Of a DNA stretch of 64,000 nt, positions 26,722-36,298 are shown one piece after another. The stretch is from NCBI GenBank assembly GCA_021737275.1, contig JAIPEE010000004.1, positions 109,263-173,262 on the forward strand, read 5' to 3'. The DNA comes from Desulfobacterales bacterium (GTDB taxonomy: Bacteria; Desulfobacterota; Desulfobacteria; Desulfobacterales; JAIPEE01). Every line of letters begins with the position of its first letter. Position 1 is the first letter of the stretch. The notes under the pieces are model-generated. The model saw nothing but the letters and a program-made list of their open reading frames with translations, searched no databases and was not told the DNA's origin. A program made the position numbers and the translations under genes.

Positions 26722-28518
26722 TCAGTCCGAATCTGTTTTCAATACTGATAAAAATGCGGACTGCGGAATCATCACCTGCCCAACCATTTTCATCCGCTTT
26801 TTACCCTTTTTCTGTTTTTCAAGAAGCTTCCGTTTTCTGGAGATATCACCGCCATAACATTTTGCCGTAACATCTTTTCTGAAAGCGTTAATCGTTGTCC
26901 GTGAAATAATCTTGGCGCCGATGGCGCCCTGAATAGCAATTTTATACATTTGGCGTGGAATTTCTTCTTTGAGTTTATCACACGCATGACGTGCACGCTC
27001 GACAGCCCTGTCGCTGTGTACAAGTTGTGAAAGCGCATCAACCTTATCACCATTTATCAGGATATCCACCTTGGCAAGGTCGGTCTCCCTGTAGTCGATA
27101 ATATCATAATCGAAAGACCCGTAACCCTGGGTAACCGATTTAAGCTTATCGTAAAAATCAAATACAACCTCACCCAGCGGCAGCTCAAAAATCATCTCAA
27201 GCCGGTCATTGGTAAGATATTGATAATTTTTGCTGATCCCCCTGCGATCCATGCAGAGCTTCATTACAGCCCCCATATACCGATCCGGCACAATGATGGC
27301 GGCGCGAATAAACGGCTCTTTTGTAGATTCAATAAGCATCGGATCAGGGTACAGAGAAGGGTTATCAATTATCTCCATTGTACCGTCGGTCCTGTAGATC
27401 TCATATTGAACAGACGGCGCAGTCAAAATCAGGGACAGGTCATATTCCCGCTCCAGCCGTTCCTGCACGACCTCAAGATGAAGCAGGCCCAGAAAGCCAC
27501 ACCTGAAACCGAAACCAAGCGCCACGGAATTGTCTTTTTCATAGACCAGCGAGGCATCGTTTAGTTTCAGTTTTTCAAGGCCGACGGCAAGATCCTCATA
27601 TTCATCCGAGGCAACCGGATATACCGATGAAAACACAACCGGTTTGGACTCTTTGTATCCGGGCATCGCCTCATCACACGGCATATTCTTATGGGTAATG
27701 GTGTCACCACAGCGTGTATCGCTGACTGTTTTTATTCCGGCAATAATATAACCTACCTGTCCGGCAGAAATCTTTTTCTGCGGGACCCGTACAATCTGAA
27801 AAACACCAACCTCTTCAACCTTATAAGCCGCATTATTGAACATAAACTTGATGGTATCTCCCGGCTTGATTTCACCCTGAAACACCCTGATATGAACAAT
27901 GGTTCCCCTGAATGAATCGTAATGGGAATCAAAAATCAGGGCTTTGAGCCGCGCTTCTGTTTCACCGGTTGGCGGTGGCAGCTTGGCCACAATATTTTCA
28001 AGAAGATCATCAATACCGATGCCGTCTTTGGCGGATGTCAGTATCGCATTTTCAGAATCCAGGCCGAGGTCTTCATCTATCTGGTCTTTTACCCGTTCAA
28101 TATCTGCTGACGGCAAATCAATTTTGTTGATGACCGGAATAATCTCAAGATTATGCTCCATAGCCAGGTAAAGATTGGCAAGGGTTTGAGCCTCAACACC
28201 CTGGCTGGCATCAATCAGAATCAGTGCACCTTCACATGAAGCCAGCGCCCTGGAAACCTCATAGGAAAAGTCAACATGACCGGGAGTATCAATGAGGTTA
28301 AGCGTATACGTTTCTCCATTTTTGGCTGTATACGGTAAGCAAACCGTCTGGCTCTTGATGGTAATACCGCGCTCCCGTTCAATATCCATATTGTCCAGAA
28401 TCTGATCCTTGAAATCTCTGGCAGAAACGATATCCGTAGACTGAATCAGCCTGTCGGACAGCGTGGATTTACCATGATCAATATGAGCTATGATACTAAA
28501 ATTTCTTATATTTTTCAT
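26722..28518 (-). CDS. lepA: Elongation factor 4 (LepA)
   Basis: This is a 598-residue translational GTPase. G1 is HIDHGKST, G3 is DTPGHVDF and G4 is NKIDLPSAD. The GERERGIT-type switch (DIERERGITIKSQ) and the LepA-specific C-terminal domain ending KKRMKMVGQVMIPQ are present. The length is typical. I chose ATG 28518, which starts MKNIRNFSIIAHIDHG as in most LepA proteins; the frame extends 25 codons upstream into a divergent promoter region but that stretch does not look coding. LepA acts on stalled or assembling ribosomes. It is divergent from the REC-GGDEF gene. Confidence 0.96.
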   Translation of the reverse strand: MKNIRNFSIIAHIDHGKSTLSDRLIQSTDIVSARDFKDQILDNMDIERERGITIKSQTVCLPYTAKNGETYTLNLIDTPGHVDFSYEVSRALASCEGALILIDASQGVEAQTLANLYLAMEHNLEIIPVINKIDLPSADIERVKDQIDEDLGLDSENAILTSAKDGIGIDDLLENIVAKLPPPTGETEARLKALIFDSHYDSFRGTIVHIRVFQGEIKPGDTIKFMFNNAAYKVEEVGVFQIVRVPQKKISAGQVGYIIAGIKTVSDTRCGDTITHKNMPCDEAMPGYKESKPVVFSSVYPVASDEYEDLAVGLEKLKLNDASLVYEKDNSVALGFGFRCGFLGLLHLEVVQERLEREYDLSLILTAPSVQYEIYRTDGTMEIIDNPSLYPDPMLIESTKEPFIRAAIIVPDRYMGAVMKLCMDRRGISKNYQYLTNDRLEMIFELPLGEVVFDFYDKLKSVTQGYGSFDYDIIDYRETDLAKVDILINGDKVDALSQLVHSDRAVERARHACDKLKEEIPRQMYKIAIQGAIGAKIISRTTINAFRKDVTAKCYGGDISRKRKLLEKQKKGKKRMKMVGQVMIPQSAFLSVLKTDSD

Positions 28519-28584
28519 TTTCAAAACTAAAACCACCAATAACCGGTAATGTGAATACAGCGAGACAACGTTACAAATTGTTAG

Positions 28585-28612
28585 TTGACACACCCATTCA
28601 AAATTCTATATA
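28585..28612 (+). promoter_or_regulatory. Sigma-70-type promoter for the REC-GGDEF gene
   Basis: TTGACA (28585-28590) and TATATA (28607-28612) are separated by 16 bp, about 135 bp upstream of the start at 28750. The sequence match is good; its use is inferred. The leader that follows is AT-rich with no evident fold. Confidence 0.55.
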
Positions 28613-28749
28613 TATTTGTATTCAGAATTTGGTTTTTTACAAATTCATTTTTATTATGTCAATTTTTAAATTGTATTTTGGCTTTTTACACTAAATATCA
28701 AGTTTCAGGCGTCTTATATAACCCATTAATTCATACGGGACAATTAAAA

Positions 28750-29664
28750 ATGAACACAACCATCTTAATTGTTGATGATGATAGAGCGATTGTAGAAACA
28801 ATGCGTGAATTTATCAGACACGCCGGCTTTGATACCATCATTGCTGAAAGTGCTGAAGAGGCCATTGATCTTCTTAAAAAAGAGGTTGTTCATGTTGTTA
28901 TAACAGATATAATGCTTCCCGGCATTGATGGGCTCGAATTAACTGATTATGTAAAGAAAAATTGCGAGGCAGCTGTTATTGTCATGACCGGTTTCAGTGC
29001 AGAGTACTCCTATGAAGAAGCTATAAAAATGGGCGCCAGCGATTTTGTATTCAAACCGGTCCGCCTTGAAGAACTGATGCTCCGTCTCCGAAAAGTTTTA
29101 CAGGAAATTCAGCTCAAGGTAGAACGCGATCAAATGCTGGCAAAACTTCAGAAGCTGGCCATAACTGATGATCTGACTGCCCTTTACAATTCAAGGCATT
29201 TTTACAAGGAACTGACATCTGAAATAAACCGGTCCAACCGATACAGCAGCAACCTCTCTCTGATGGTACTGGACATTGACCATTTCAAGCAATACAATGA
29301 TGCTTACGGCCACCTGGCGGGCAACATGGTGCTGATCAAACTGGGACAAATCATCAAATCCTGCCTTCGAAAAATGGATACCGCATATAGATATGGCGGT
29401 GAAGAGTTTACAATTATTCTTCCTGAGACCGGTTGTAAGGATGCGCTCCACGTTGCCGAACGTATCAGGGAAACAATTGAAAAAGAAGTTTTCAATCCTG
29501 ATCCGGGCACAACAGGTTCTATCACTATTAGTATCGGTATTACCCAGTACAGTCATGAAGAAGAAATGACAACATTTATCCAGCGGGCAGACAAAGCCAT
29601 GTATCAGGCCAAAAAGGATGGCCGGAACAGGGTTAGTACGATTGATGCTTGTGAAACAACCTGA
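28750..29664 (+). CDS. Response regulator with GGDEF diguanylate cyclase output
   Basis: This 304-residue protein resembles PleD/WspR in logic. Residues 1-118 form a receiver with D9/D10, phosphoacceptor D53 in ITDIMLPGIDG and a Lys in FKP. A short coiled linker leads to a GGDEF domain (about 140-300) whose active site reads YGGEEF. RKMD lies five residues before it, so the inhibitory c-di-GMP I-site is present. Phosphorylation probably promotes dimerisation and c-di-GMP synthesis. I chose ATG 28750 because the 55 upstream codons are AT-rich and hydrophobic and overlap the promoter. No cognate kinase is adjacent. Confidence 0.92.
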   Translation: MNTTILIVDDDRAIVETMREFIRHAGFDTIIAESAEEAIDLLKKEVVHVVITDIMLPGIDGLELTDYVKKNCEAAVIVMTGFSAEYSYEEAIKMGASDFVFKPVRLEELMLRLRKVLQEIQLKVERDQMLAKLQKLAITDDLTALYNSRHFYKELTSEINRSNRYSSNLSLMVLDIDHFKQYNDAYGHLAGNMVLIKLGQIIKSCLRKMDTAYRYGGEEFTIILPETGCKDALHVAERIRETIEKEVFNPDPGTTGSITISIGITQYSHEEEMTTFIQRADKAMYQAKKDGRNRVSTIDACETT

Positions 29665-29725
29665 GCAGGAATTTTTCCCATATCAATAATCATTCTCATT
29701 ATACCTGTCTCTTTTAATAAAAAAG

Positions 29726-30697
29726 CTATCCCCGAATATTTATTTTTAGAAAAAGATTTCCCCTGTTACCGCCGGATAGCCGGCGTCCAAGCCCGGTCAG
29801 TTTCAATACCGTACCTTGGCTTACATTGGCCGGAACTGAAACACGATAAACTTTCTTATTCATTTGCCATGAAATGCCGATACTTTTAATGGTTCCGGAA
29901 ATCGCCTCATGTGAGGTAATCTGAATAGTACCGTACAAATTAGATTCGTTTTCAGGCCCAACGGGTCGAATAATCTGAAGGCGGTGGGACTTTTTCCGTG
30001 ATGTGATCTTTCTCGACAGTCCCGTAAAGCCGATTTTCGGCATAGCCATAAACATTTTCAAAAACAGGATCCCGAATATAAATCCGCCGAAATGGGCCCA
30101 CCATGCCACACCGCCCATATCGCTCTGGGTCACGGTGGCATTAATAAACTGCATGATCGCCCAGATACCAAGAAACAGATATGCGGGAACCTCAACAAAC
30201 CAGGGAAAGATGATAATAGGGATTAATACCAGTATTTTTGATTTGGGGTGCAAAATCATGTAAGCGCCCATCACACCGGCAACAGCACCACTAGCACCTA
30301 TGGTGGGAAGGTTAGACTGTGTATTCAGCATCAGGTGTGAGAGTCCTGAAGCAATACCGCAAAGCAGATAAAAAGCAAGATATCTGAAGGGACCCAGACG
30401 GTCCTCAATATTATCACCAAAAATATAAAGAAACCACATGTTACTGAGAAGGTGCCAGAACCCTCCATGTAAAAACATAAATGAAACAAATGAAAATACC
30501 TGATGAAAAACGGTAAAATAACTGCCTAACTCAGGTATTGTATAACGCGCAGGCACCAGGCCATATAAATAGATAAACAGGCCTTTGTTTTCACCAAGTG
30601 AGAGTTGAAACAGGAATACAAAAACATTGATACCGATCAGGCACCAGTTGACAATTGGAAAATTCCTGGATGGAATTGTATCCCGAAGCGGTATCAT
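29726..30697 (-). CDS. Rhomboid intramembrane protease with DnaJ-C-terminal-like tail
   Basis: Residues 1-225 form a rhomboid protease with six or more membrane helices. The catalytic Ser is S136 in GASGAVAG and the His is H202 in WWAHFGGFIFG; HGGFWHLLSNMWFL is the conserved N-side motif. After a basic linker (about 226-245), residues about 253-323 resemble the C-terminal substrate-binding/dimer domain of DnaJ/CbpA proteins: YRVSVPANVSQGTVLKLTG and GLGRRLSGGNRGNLFLKI line up with the usual IPAGV.DG..LRL.G.G....GG..GDL. No J domain is present. The start overlaps nadC by 4 bp. The protease call is firm and the tail call moderate. Confidence 0.88.
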   Translation of the reverse strand: MIPLRDTIPSRNFPIVNWCLIGINVFVFLFQLSLGENKGLFIYLYGLVPARYTIPELGSYFTVFHQVFSFVSFMFLHGGFWHLLSNMWFLYIFGDNIEDRLGPFRYLAFYLLCGIASGLSHLMLNTQSNLPTIGASGAVAGVMGAYMILHPKSKILVLIPIIIFPWFVEVPAYLFLGIWAIMQFINATVTQSDMGGVAWWAHFGGFIFGILFLKMFMAMPKIGFTGLSRKITSRKKSHRLQIIRPVGPENESNLYGTIQITSHEAISGTIKSIGISWQMNKKVYRVSVPANVSQGTVLKLTGLGRRLSGGNRGNLFLKINIRG

Positions 30698-31551
30698 TCA
30701 GCGGCCACAAAGGTATCTTCTTTCTCATCAATACGCATACTCAGGTCATAACTTCGGGCAGCATGCGTTAACGCACCAACGGAGATAATATCTACACCCG
30801 TATCCGCCAGGGCAGGAAGTTTCTTTTTCGTTATCCCGCCCGAAACTTCAACAATTGCTTTTTTCTTAATAATCTTAACAGCTTTCTCAATTTGCGGAAT
30901 AGACATATTATCCAGCATAATAACTTCAGCACCGGCTTTCAACGCTTCTTTAACACCTGACATGTCTGAAACTTCAACCTCTATTTTAACCAGATGGGAT
31001 ATTTTTTTGCGAACCGTTTCGATCGCCTTTGTTATTCCGCCACAGGCAGCGATATGATTATCCTTGATCAGTACACCATCATAAAGGCCCATGCGGTGGT
31101 TATGAGCACCACCCATTCTAACGGCATATTTTTCAAGGGTTCTCCAGCCCGGAGTGGTTTTCCGGGTATCCACCAGCCGAACATTTTTACCTTCAAGCGC
31201 ATCTACATAGGAACGCACATTAGTTGCAATACCTGAAAGGCGCTGTAAAAAATTAAGCGCTGTTCTTTCACCAATAAGAAGTGTCCGCATACGGCCCTCA
31301 AATTCCATAACAACCTTACCCTTTTTAACTTTGTCACCATCCTTGTAATTCGAGCAGATGGTAATATCAGGGTCAAGGAATTCAAAAACCTCCCGGGCCA
31401 AATCGAGTCCGGCAATAATCATGGATTCTTTAGCTACAATCCGGCCGGTTCCTTCCGCATCAGGCGCAATCACCGAGTCTGTAGTAATGTCGCCTGAGCC
31501 GATATCTTCCTGAAAGGCTAACTCTATAAGATACTGAACTGAACTATCCAT
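30694..31551 (-). CDS. nadC: Nicotinate-nucleotide pyrophosphorylase (carboxylating)
   Basis: This 285-residue quinolinate phosphoribosyltransferase converts quinolinate and PRPP to nicotinate mononucleotide in NAD synthesis. EDIGSGDITT near the start, DTRKTTPGWRTLEKYAVRMG, GGAHNHRMGLYDGVLIKDNH and the C-terminal VEVSGGI are diagnostic. AGGAG lies 7 bp before the ATG. It follows valS by 14 bp and overlaps the rhomboid gene by 4 bp, so the three form one operon. nadD lies about 12 kb away in the other direction. Confidence 0.96.
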   Translation of the reverse strand: MDSSVQYLIELAFQEDIGSGDITTDSVIAPDAEGTGRIVAKESMIIAGLDLAREVFEFLDPDITICSNYKDGDKVKKGKVVMEFEGRMRTLLIGERTALNFLQRLSGIATNVRSYVDALEGKNVRLVDTRKTTPGWRTLEKYAVRMGGAHNHRMGLYDGVLIKDNHIAACGGITKAIETVRKKISHLVKIEVEVSDMSGVKEALKAGAEVIMLDNMSIPQIEKAVKIIKKKAIVEVSGGITKKKLPALADTGVDIISVGALTHAARSYDLSMRIDEKEDTFVAAE

Positions 31552-31565
31552 AATGGTCTCCTGTA

Positions 31566-34235
31566 TCAGGATTTCTCCAGTGATTTAATCCGTTCTATGG
31601 TTGCTCCCAGTATTTCCTGTTTTTCTATCATGGTCTGATGTTTTTCTTTTACCTTTTCAACAACATCAGCCGGCGCTTTACCCAGAAAACCGTCATTATT
31701 GAGTTTTTTAGCAAGCGGCATAATTTCTCCTGCAATCTTGCCCAGTTCCTTTTCAAGGCGCTTGATCTCTTCGGCAAAGTCGATAATGCCCTCAAGGGAT
31801 ACAAAAACCGAAACACCTTCAACAATAGCAGTTGCCGAAGCGGTCGGCTGATCACCCGGTGCTTCAATGGTAAAGGATTCAAGGCGCCCTATCTCCATAA
31901 TGATATCTTCATGGATTTTTGCCGTATCTCTGACCATTTCATCTTCTGCCTGGATGATTACATTAAGCACCATTGACGGGGCAATATTCATTTCACCCCT
32001 GATATTTCTGATACCGCTGATAATATCCGTTACCAGCTTCATGTCATTTTCAGCAGCCATATCACGGCCATTTTCACTAAGATCAATACCATCATGGAAA
32101 ATCGATGCCTTCATGATGGAGCCTTCCGTATCGGGCAGTTTGTGCCAGAGCTCTTCAGTAACAAACGGAATAATCGGATGAAGGAGAACAAGTGTGTCAC
32201 GCAGCACCTGCCACAGAACACCCATGGTTGCCTTTTGTCTTTCCTCGCCCTTCTTTCCGTAAAGCGTCGGCTTGCTGATCTCGACATACCAGTCACAAAG
32301 CTCGTGCCATACAAATTTGTAAAGTGCCGATGCCGCATCATTAAAACGGTAGGTATCCAGTGCATCTTTAACCGTTGCAGCAACATGGTTCAGGCGGGAA
32401 AGAATCCATCGATCCGACAGCTCCAGGTTTTCTTTTGAAAATGAGAATTCTTTACTATCACCAAAATGCATCATGGCAAAACGTGCCACATTCCAGAGCT
32501 TGTTTACAAAGTGGCGGTATCCTTCTACCCGCTGCTCGGACATTTTTATATCTCTGCCCTGAGCGGCAAAGGCGGTCAATGTATAACGGAAAGCATCGGT
32601 ACCGTATTCATCTATAACCTTTAGCGGATCAATAACATTGCCCTTGGACTTACTCATTTTTTTACCCTCTTCATCACGAACAAGGGCGTGAATATAGACA
32701 TCATCAAAGGGCACTTCATCCATAAAATGGATGCCCATCATCATCATCCGGGCAACCCAGAAAAAGAGAATATCAAATCCGGTAATCAAAACGGATGTGG
32801 GATAGTACTGTTTTAAAAGATCTGTATTTTCGGGCCAGCCCATGGTGGAAAAGGGCCATAGTGCTGAACTGAACCATGTATCCAGCACATCTGTTTCCCG
32901 TGCAAGTTTTTCACTGCTGCAGGCCGGACATTTATCCGGATCTTCCATGGTAACAATTACCTCACCGCAATCCTCACAAGTCCATGCCGGAATCCGGTGA
33001 CCCCACCAGATCTGTCTGGAAATGCACCAGTCACGAATATTATACATCCAGTCATAGTAATTGGCGGTCCAGATTTCGGGTATAATCTTGGTTTTGCCAC
33101 TTTCAACAGCTTCAATTGCTTTTTTGGCAAGCGGTTTAACACTGACAAACCACTGTTTGGAAAGGTTAGGCTCCACAACGGTTTTACAGCGGTAACAATG
33201 ACCGACATTATGAGGGTTGGATTCAATTTTTATCAAAAGCCCTTCTTCTTCAAGTGCTTTTAAAACGGCTTTTCTGCATTCAAAACGGTCAAGGCCTTCA
33301 AACCGGCCTGCCGCTGCCGTCATCTTGCCATCATCACCAATTACTTTTATGTTCGGCAATTTATGACGGGTACCGATTTCAAAGTCATTGGGATCATGCG
33401 CCGGGGTTACCTTAAGGGCGCCGGTACCAAATTCGGTTTCAACATAGGCATCCCTGATTATCGGTATCTTTCGATTCATTAATGGAAGAATAATTTCTTC
33501 AAATTTGAGATCCGTATACCGCTCATCATCAGGGTTAACGGCAACAGCCGTATCGCCCAGCATGGTTTCCGGACGTGTGGTGGCCACAATCAGCCCGTCT
33601 GAACTTCCTTCAAACGGATATTTGATATGATAAAGGTTTCCTTCAAGCTCTTCGTACTCAACTTCAAGGTCTGCAAGCGCCGTATGGCATCGAGGGCACC
33701 AGTTGATAATATAATCGCCACGATAAATAAGCCCCTCTTCATAAAGCTGGACAAAAACTTTTTTAACCGCTTTGGACAGACCCTCATCCATAGTAAACCG
33801 TTCACGGCTCCAATCGCAGGAGGCGCCAATCTTTTTAAGCTGATTTATAATGGCGCTGCCATATTCTTCACGCCACTCCCAAACCTCTTCAACAAATTTA
33901 TCCCGACCAAGGTCATGGCGATCACGCCCTTCGGCAGCCAGTTTCTTTTCGACAACATTCTGTGTGGCAATACCGGCATGATCGGTACCCGGAACCCAGA
34001 GCACATTTTCACCCTGGAGACGTTTGTAGCGGCAGAGAATATCCTGTAGGGTAATATTCAGTGCATGTCCCATATGAAGCACGCCGGTAACATTAGGCGG
34101 CGGAATAACAATTGAGTAGTTATTACAGCCATCTTCCGTACCTGCTGCAAAAAGGTGTTCCTTTTCCCAGAACTCGTACCAGCTGTCTTCTATGCGTTGA
34201 GGGTCATATCCCTGATCAAGCGAATTTGAACTCAT
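31566..34235 (-). CDS. valS: Valyl-tRNA synthetase
   Basis: This is an 889-residue class I aminoacyl-tRNA synthetase. PPPNVTGVLHMGHAL carries the HIGH motif and KKMSKSKGNV the KMSKS motif. The editing domain is present (ATTRPETMLGDTAVAV), with two zinc-type Cys pairs (CEDCGEV and CPACSSEK), and a C-terminal coiled coil (EIKRLEKELGKIAGEI) is typical of ValS. I chose ATG 34235, 9 bp after AAGGAG; the longer frame from 34268 places that site inside the gene. It is the first gene of the valS-nadC-rhomboid operon. I see no T-box. Confidence 0.97.
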   Translation of the reverse strand: MSSNSLDQGYDPQRIEDSWYEFWEKEHLFAAGTEDGCNNYSIVIPPPNVTGVLHMGHALNITLQDILCRYKRLQGENVLWVPGTDHAGIATQNVVEKKLAAEGRDRHDLGRDKFVEEVWEWREEYGSAIINQLKKIGASCDWSRERFTMDEGLSKAVKKVFVQLYEEGLIYRGDYIINWCPRCHTALADLEVEYEELEGNLYHIKYPFEGSSDGLIVATTRPETMLGDTAVAVNPDDERYTDLKFEEIILPLMNRKIPIIRDAYVETEFGTGALKVTPAHDPNDFEIGTRHKLPNIKVIGDDGKMTAAAGRFEGLDRFECRKAVLKALEEEGLLIKIESNPHNVGHCYRCKTVVEPNLSKQWFVSVKPLAKKAIEAVESGKTKIIPEIWTANYYDWMYNIRDWCISRQIWWGHRIPAWTCEDCGEVIVTMEDPDKCPACSSEKLARETDVLDTWFSSALWPFSTMGWPENTDLLKQYYPTSVLITGFDILFFWVARMMMMGIHFMDEVPFDDVYIHALVRDEEGKKMSKSKGNVIDPLKVIDEYGTDAFRYTLTAFAAQGRDIKMSEQRVEGYRHFVNKLWNVARFAMMHFGDSKEFSFSKENLELSDRWILSRLNHVAATVKDALDTYRFNDAASALYKFVWHELCDWYVEISKPTLYGKKGEERQKATMGVLWQVLRDTLVLLHPIIPFVTEELWHKLPDTEGSIMKASIFHDGIDLSENGRDMAAENDMKLVTDIISGIRNIRGEMNIAPSMVLNVIIQAEDEMVRDTAKIHEDIIMEIGRLESFTIEAPGDQPTASATAIVEGVSVFVSLEGIIDFAEEIKRLEKELGKIAGEIMPLAKKLNNDGFLGKAPADVVEKVKEKHQTMIEKQEILGATIERIKSLEKS

Positions 34236-34292
34236 TAAACCATACTCCTTAAAATACGATGCCCCCATTCATTCGGGGGATTTAAAAAATTT

Positions 34293-34318
34293 ATCGGGGA
34301 TTATAATTAATCCCCGAT
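34293..34318 (-). terminator. Intrinsic terminator of the acidic repeat protein gene
   Basis: A perfect 11-bp stem, ATCGGGGATTA (34293-34303) against TAATCCCCGAT (34308-34318), has a 4-nt loop. On the minus strand it is followed by AAATTTTTTAAAT. It separates the acidic protein gene from valS. Confidence 0.88.
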
Positions 34319-34361
34319 TTATTTAAACAATATTTTTTATGCTAAAATACGCAATAAAAAC

Positions 34362-35348
34362 TTAATCGGCATCATCCATAATAACCTGTTTCAGTCTGTC
34401 AATTTCACGGGTAACGGTTCTCTCAATTACCTCTTCAAGCAGTTTTTCCATCTTTTCGGAAAACATTTTTTCAATTACATTTTCTACAGCTGCTTCAAGC
34501 TGCTCGGTGGTTATTTCGACCGGAACCACAGGTGTCTCCAGGCCCTTTTCAATATCCACACCAAGCGAATCTGCAAAGGAATCACCATCTGTGCCGTCAT
34601 CAATCTCTGCAGTTTCATCGTCTATACCAATATCTTCACTCTGAAGTTCGGTAGCATCATCTTTAACCGCACCAAGATCAATTTCTTCTTCATCCTCAAT
34701 AACGTCCTCTGCTACGGCACCAAAAGCGGTGGTTGCAACCTCTTCCGTGTCAAAAGATGATTCCGCTTCGTCTGAAACATCCTCATCAATGTCGCCCATG
34801 CCAAATGAATCTTCCACCGATTCATTCGCTTCCTCAACCGCACTATTCAGATCAACAAGGTCCTCTGCTCTAATATCTTTCACTTCCAAATCACCAAAAT
34901 CAGGAGCGGCATCCGTTCCGGTTTCAGGCGTTTCCTCAACAGCACTGACGAGGTCAACAAGCTCTTCTTCATCTGCGGAAACTTCTTCTGCAAAAGTTCC
35001 CATATCAGGCGGTACTTCTTCCGGCGTTTCCTCAACGGCACTTATAAGGTCCGGTGATCCATCATCGTCATCAGAAATATCTTCAGTTAATGTACCCATA
35101 TCAAAAACATCATCTTCCGGTGCGTCCCCAACGGCACTCACGAGGTCTACCAAGTTTTCATCTTCTGTAGAAAACGGTTCGGATATTGTGCCAGGTTCAA
35201 TGATTTCATCATCTGATTCTACGAACAGGTCAATGATTTCATCATCTTCATCAGTTGCCGTAGATTCTTCACTGGTCAGATCAATAATTTCATCTTCATC
35301 CTGTTTTGCAGCATCATCGTTTTGGCCGAACCCACTAATGTTATCCAT
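34362..35348 (-). CDS. Very acidic repeat protein with C-terminal helical tail
   Basis: I do not recognise a named family for this 328-residue protein. Residues 1-275 are extremely rich in Asp and Glu and look disordered. Degenerate repeats are plain: DEIID occurs at 19 and 36 with DEIIE at 47, then a unit with a DL(V/I/N)SAV core recurs at about 68, 100, 132 and 166, spaced 32, 32 and 34 residues, each followed by a DMGT-like motif. Residues 279-325 form an amphipathic helix (TTEQLEAAVENVIEKMFSEK and onward) ending ERTVTREIDRLKQVI, like the C-terminal helices of some deltaproteobacterial regulators. No membrane segment. A polar scaffold of the PopZ type is one possibility, only by analogy. 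It has its own promoter and terminator. Confidence 0.8.
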   Translation of the reverse strand: MDNISGFGQNDDAAKQDEDEIIDLTSEESTATDEDDEIIDLFVESDDEIIEPGTISEPFSTEDENLVDLVSAVGDAPEDDVFDMGTLTEDISDDDDGSPDLISAVEETPEEVPPDMGTFAEEVSADEEELVDLVSAVEETPETGTDAAPDFGDLEVKDIRAEDLVDLNSAVEEANESVEDSFGMGDIDEDVSDEAESSFDTEEVATTAFGAVAEDVIEDEEEIDLGAVKDDATELQSEDIGIDDETAEIDDGTDGDSFADSLGVDIEKGLETPVVPVEITTEQLEAAVENVIEKMFSEKMEKLLEEVIERTVTREIDRLKQVIMDDAD

Positions 35349-35427
35349 AGCTACCCCCGTAAATTATTTTCGACACCAAATCAGAGCAAATAAACATTTC
35401 TAATATTGTTAAATAAATTTTGAAAAA

Positions 35428-35455
35428 ATTATCATACTGGTATAATATGTGTCAA
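35428..35455 (-). promoter_or_regulatory. Sigma-70-type promoter for the acidic repeat protein
   Basis: On the minus strand TTGACA (35455-35450) and GATAAT (35433-35428) are 16 bp apart, about 80 bp before the start at 35348. A plus-strand TATAAT at 35441-35446 overlaps it and could serve rsmE, although its -35 is poor. Confidence 0.6.
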
Positions 35456-35526
35456 GCAATTTACTTTGATATTTCTTAGGAAAATCAACAGTTACCGTAG
35501 TTTTACGCATATTTTTTGAGGAGAAA

Positions 35527-36267
35527 ATGAGACGATTTGTTTTAGACAAGTTAACATCTGATAAAACAGGAGCCCGATTAACCGGATCAGATGCCAATCA
35601 CATTAAGAATGTGTTGCGTCTTAAGCCTGGCGAAATCATCAGACTGATTGATGGCAGCGGCCTGGAGTACGAAGGTAGAATCACAAACATAACGGCTGAA
35701 TCGGTTGCAATAGCAATAACTTCGGAAAGCCGGCCCGATACTGAACCGGAGGTCCATGTTACAATTGCCCAGGCATACCTTAAGGATAAAAAGATGGATA
35801 CCCTTGTCAGGCAACTGACTGAGCTGGGCATATCCCGATGGGCACCTTTTTTTGCGGAACGATCTGTAGCAAAACCGGACAGTAAAAAACTGTCTGCCAG
35901 AAAAGAGAGATGGGAGAAAATCGCCAGGGAATCCATAAAACAGTGTGGTCGAACCAAAACCCCTGAAATCATGAAGGCTGTCTCTTTTGATGACGCCATG
36001 GAAATGAGTAATGAAAGCACCTTGAAAATTGTTTTCTGGGAAAATGAGGCTGTTCTCCTCAATCAGTCATCTCTCAAAACAGAAAAAGATATTAAAACTA
36101 TATTTTTTCTGCTGGGGCCCGAAGGGGGCTTTACAAATGAAGAGATTGAAAAAGCAAAAACAAACGGGTTTGTCTCAGTATCGATTGGTCCCCGAATTCT
36201 AAAAGCGGATACGGCCACAATCGCAGCGTGTTCAATTATCCAGTATGTTTACGGGGATATGGGATGA
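35527..36267 (+). CDS. rsmE: 16S rRNA m3U1498 methyltransferase
   Basis: This 246-residue SPOUT-class methyltransferase modifies U1498 of 16S rRNA using SAM. The N-terminal PUA-like part has GSDANHIKNVLRLKPGE. The C-terminal knot shows LLGPEGGFTNEEIEKA and SIGPRILKADTATIAA, both diagnostic. The length is normal. GAGGAG lies about 5 bp before the ATG. It converges on the methyltransferase gene with 31 bp between stops, and there is no clear terminator hairpin there. Confidence 0.96.
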   Translation: MRRFVLDKLTSDKTGARLTGSDANHIKNVLRLKPGEIIRLIDGSGLEYEGRITNITAESVAIAITSESRPDTEPEVHVTIAQAYLKDKKMDTLVRQLTELGISRWAPFFAERSVAKPDSKKLSARKERWEKIARESIKQCGRTKTPEIMKAVSFDDAMEMSNESTLKIVFWENEAVLLNQSSLKTEKDIKTIFFLLGPEGGFTNEEIEKAKTNGFVSVSIGPRILKADTATIAACSIIQYVYGDMG

Positions 36268-36298
36268 TTTGCTTTGGGGTATTTCATGTCTTTCCCGG

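Noticed and set aside
28519..28593. 25-codon upstream extension of lepA.
   Set aside because: It lies in the divergent promoter region, reads as hydrophobic AT-rich sequence, and the family starts at the ATG at 28518.
35409..35597. 62-codon minus-strand frame overlapping the start of rsmE.
   Set aside because: It overlaps a certain gene on the other strand and spans the promoters of both neighbours.
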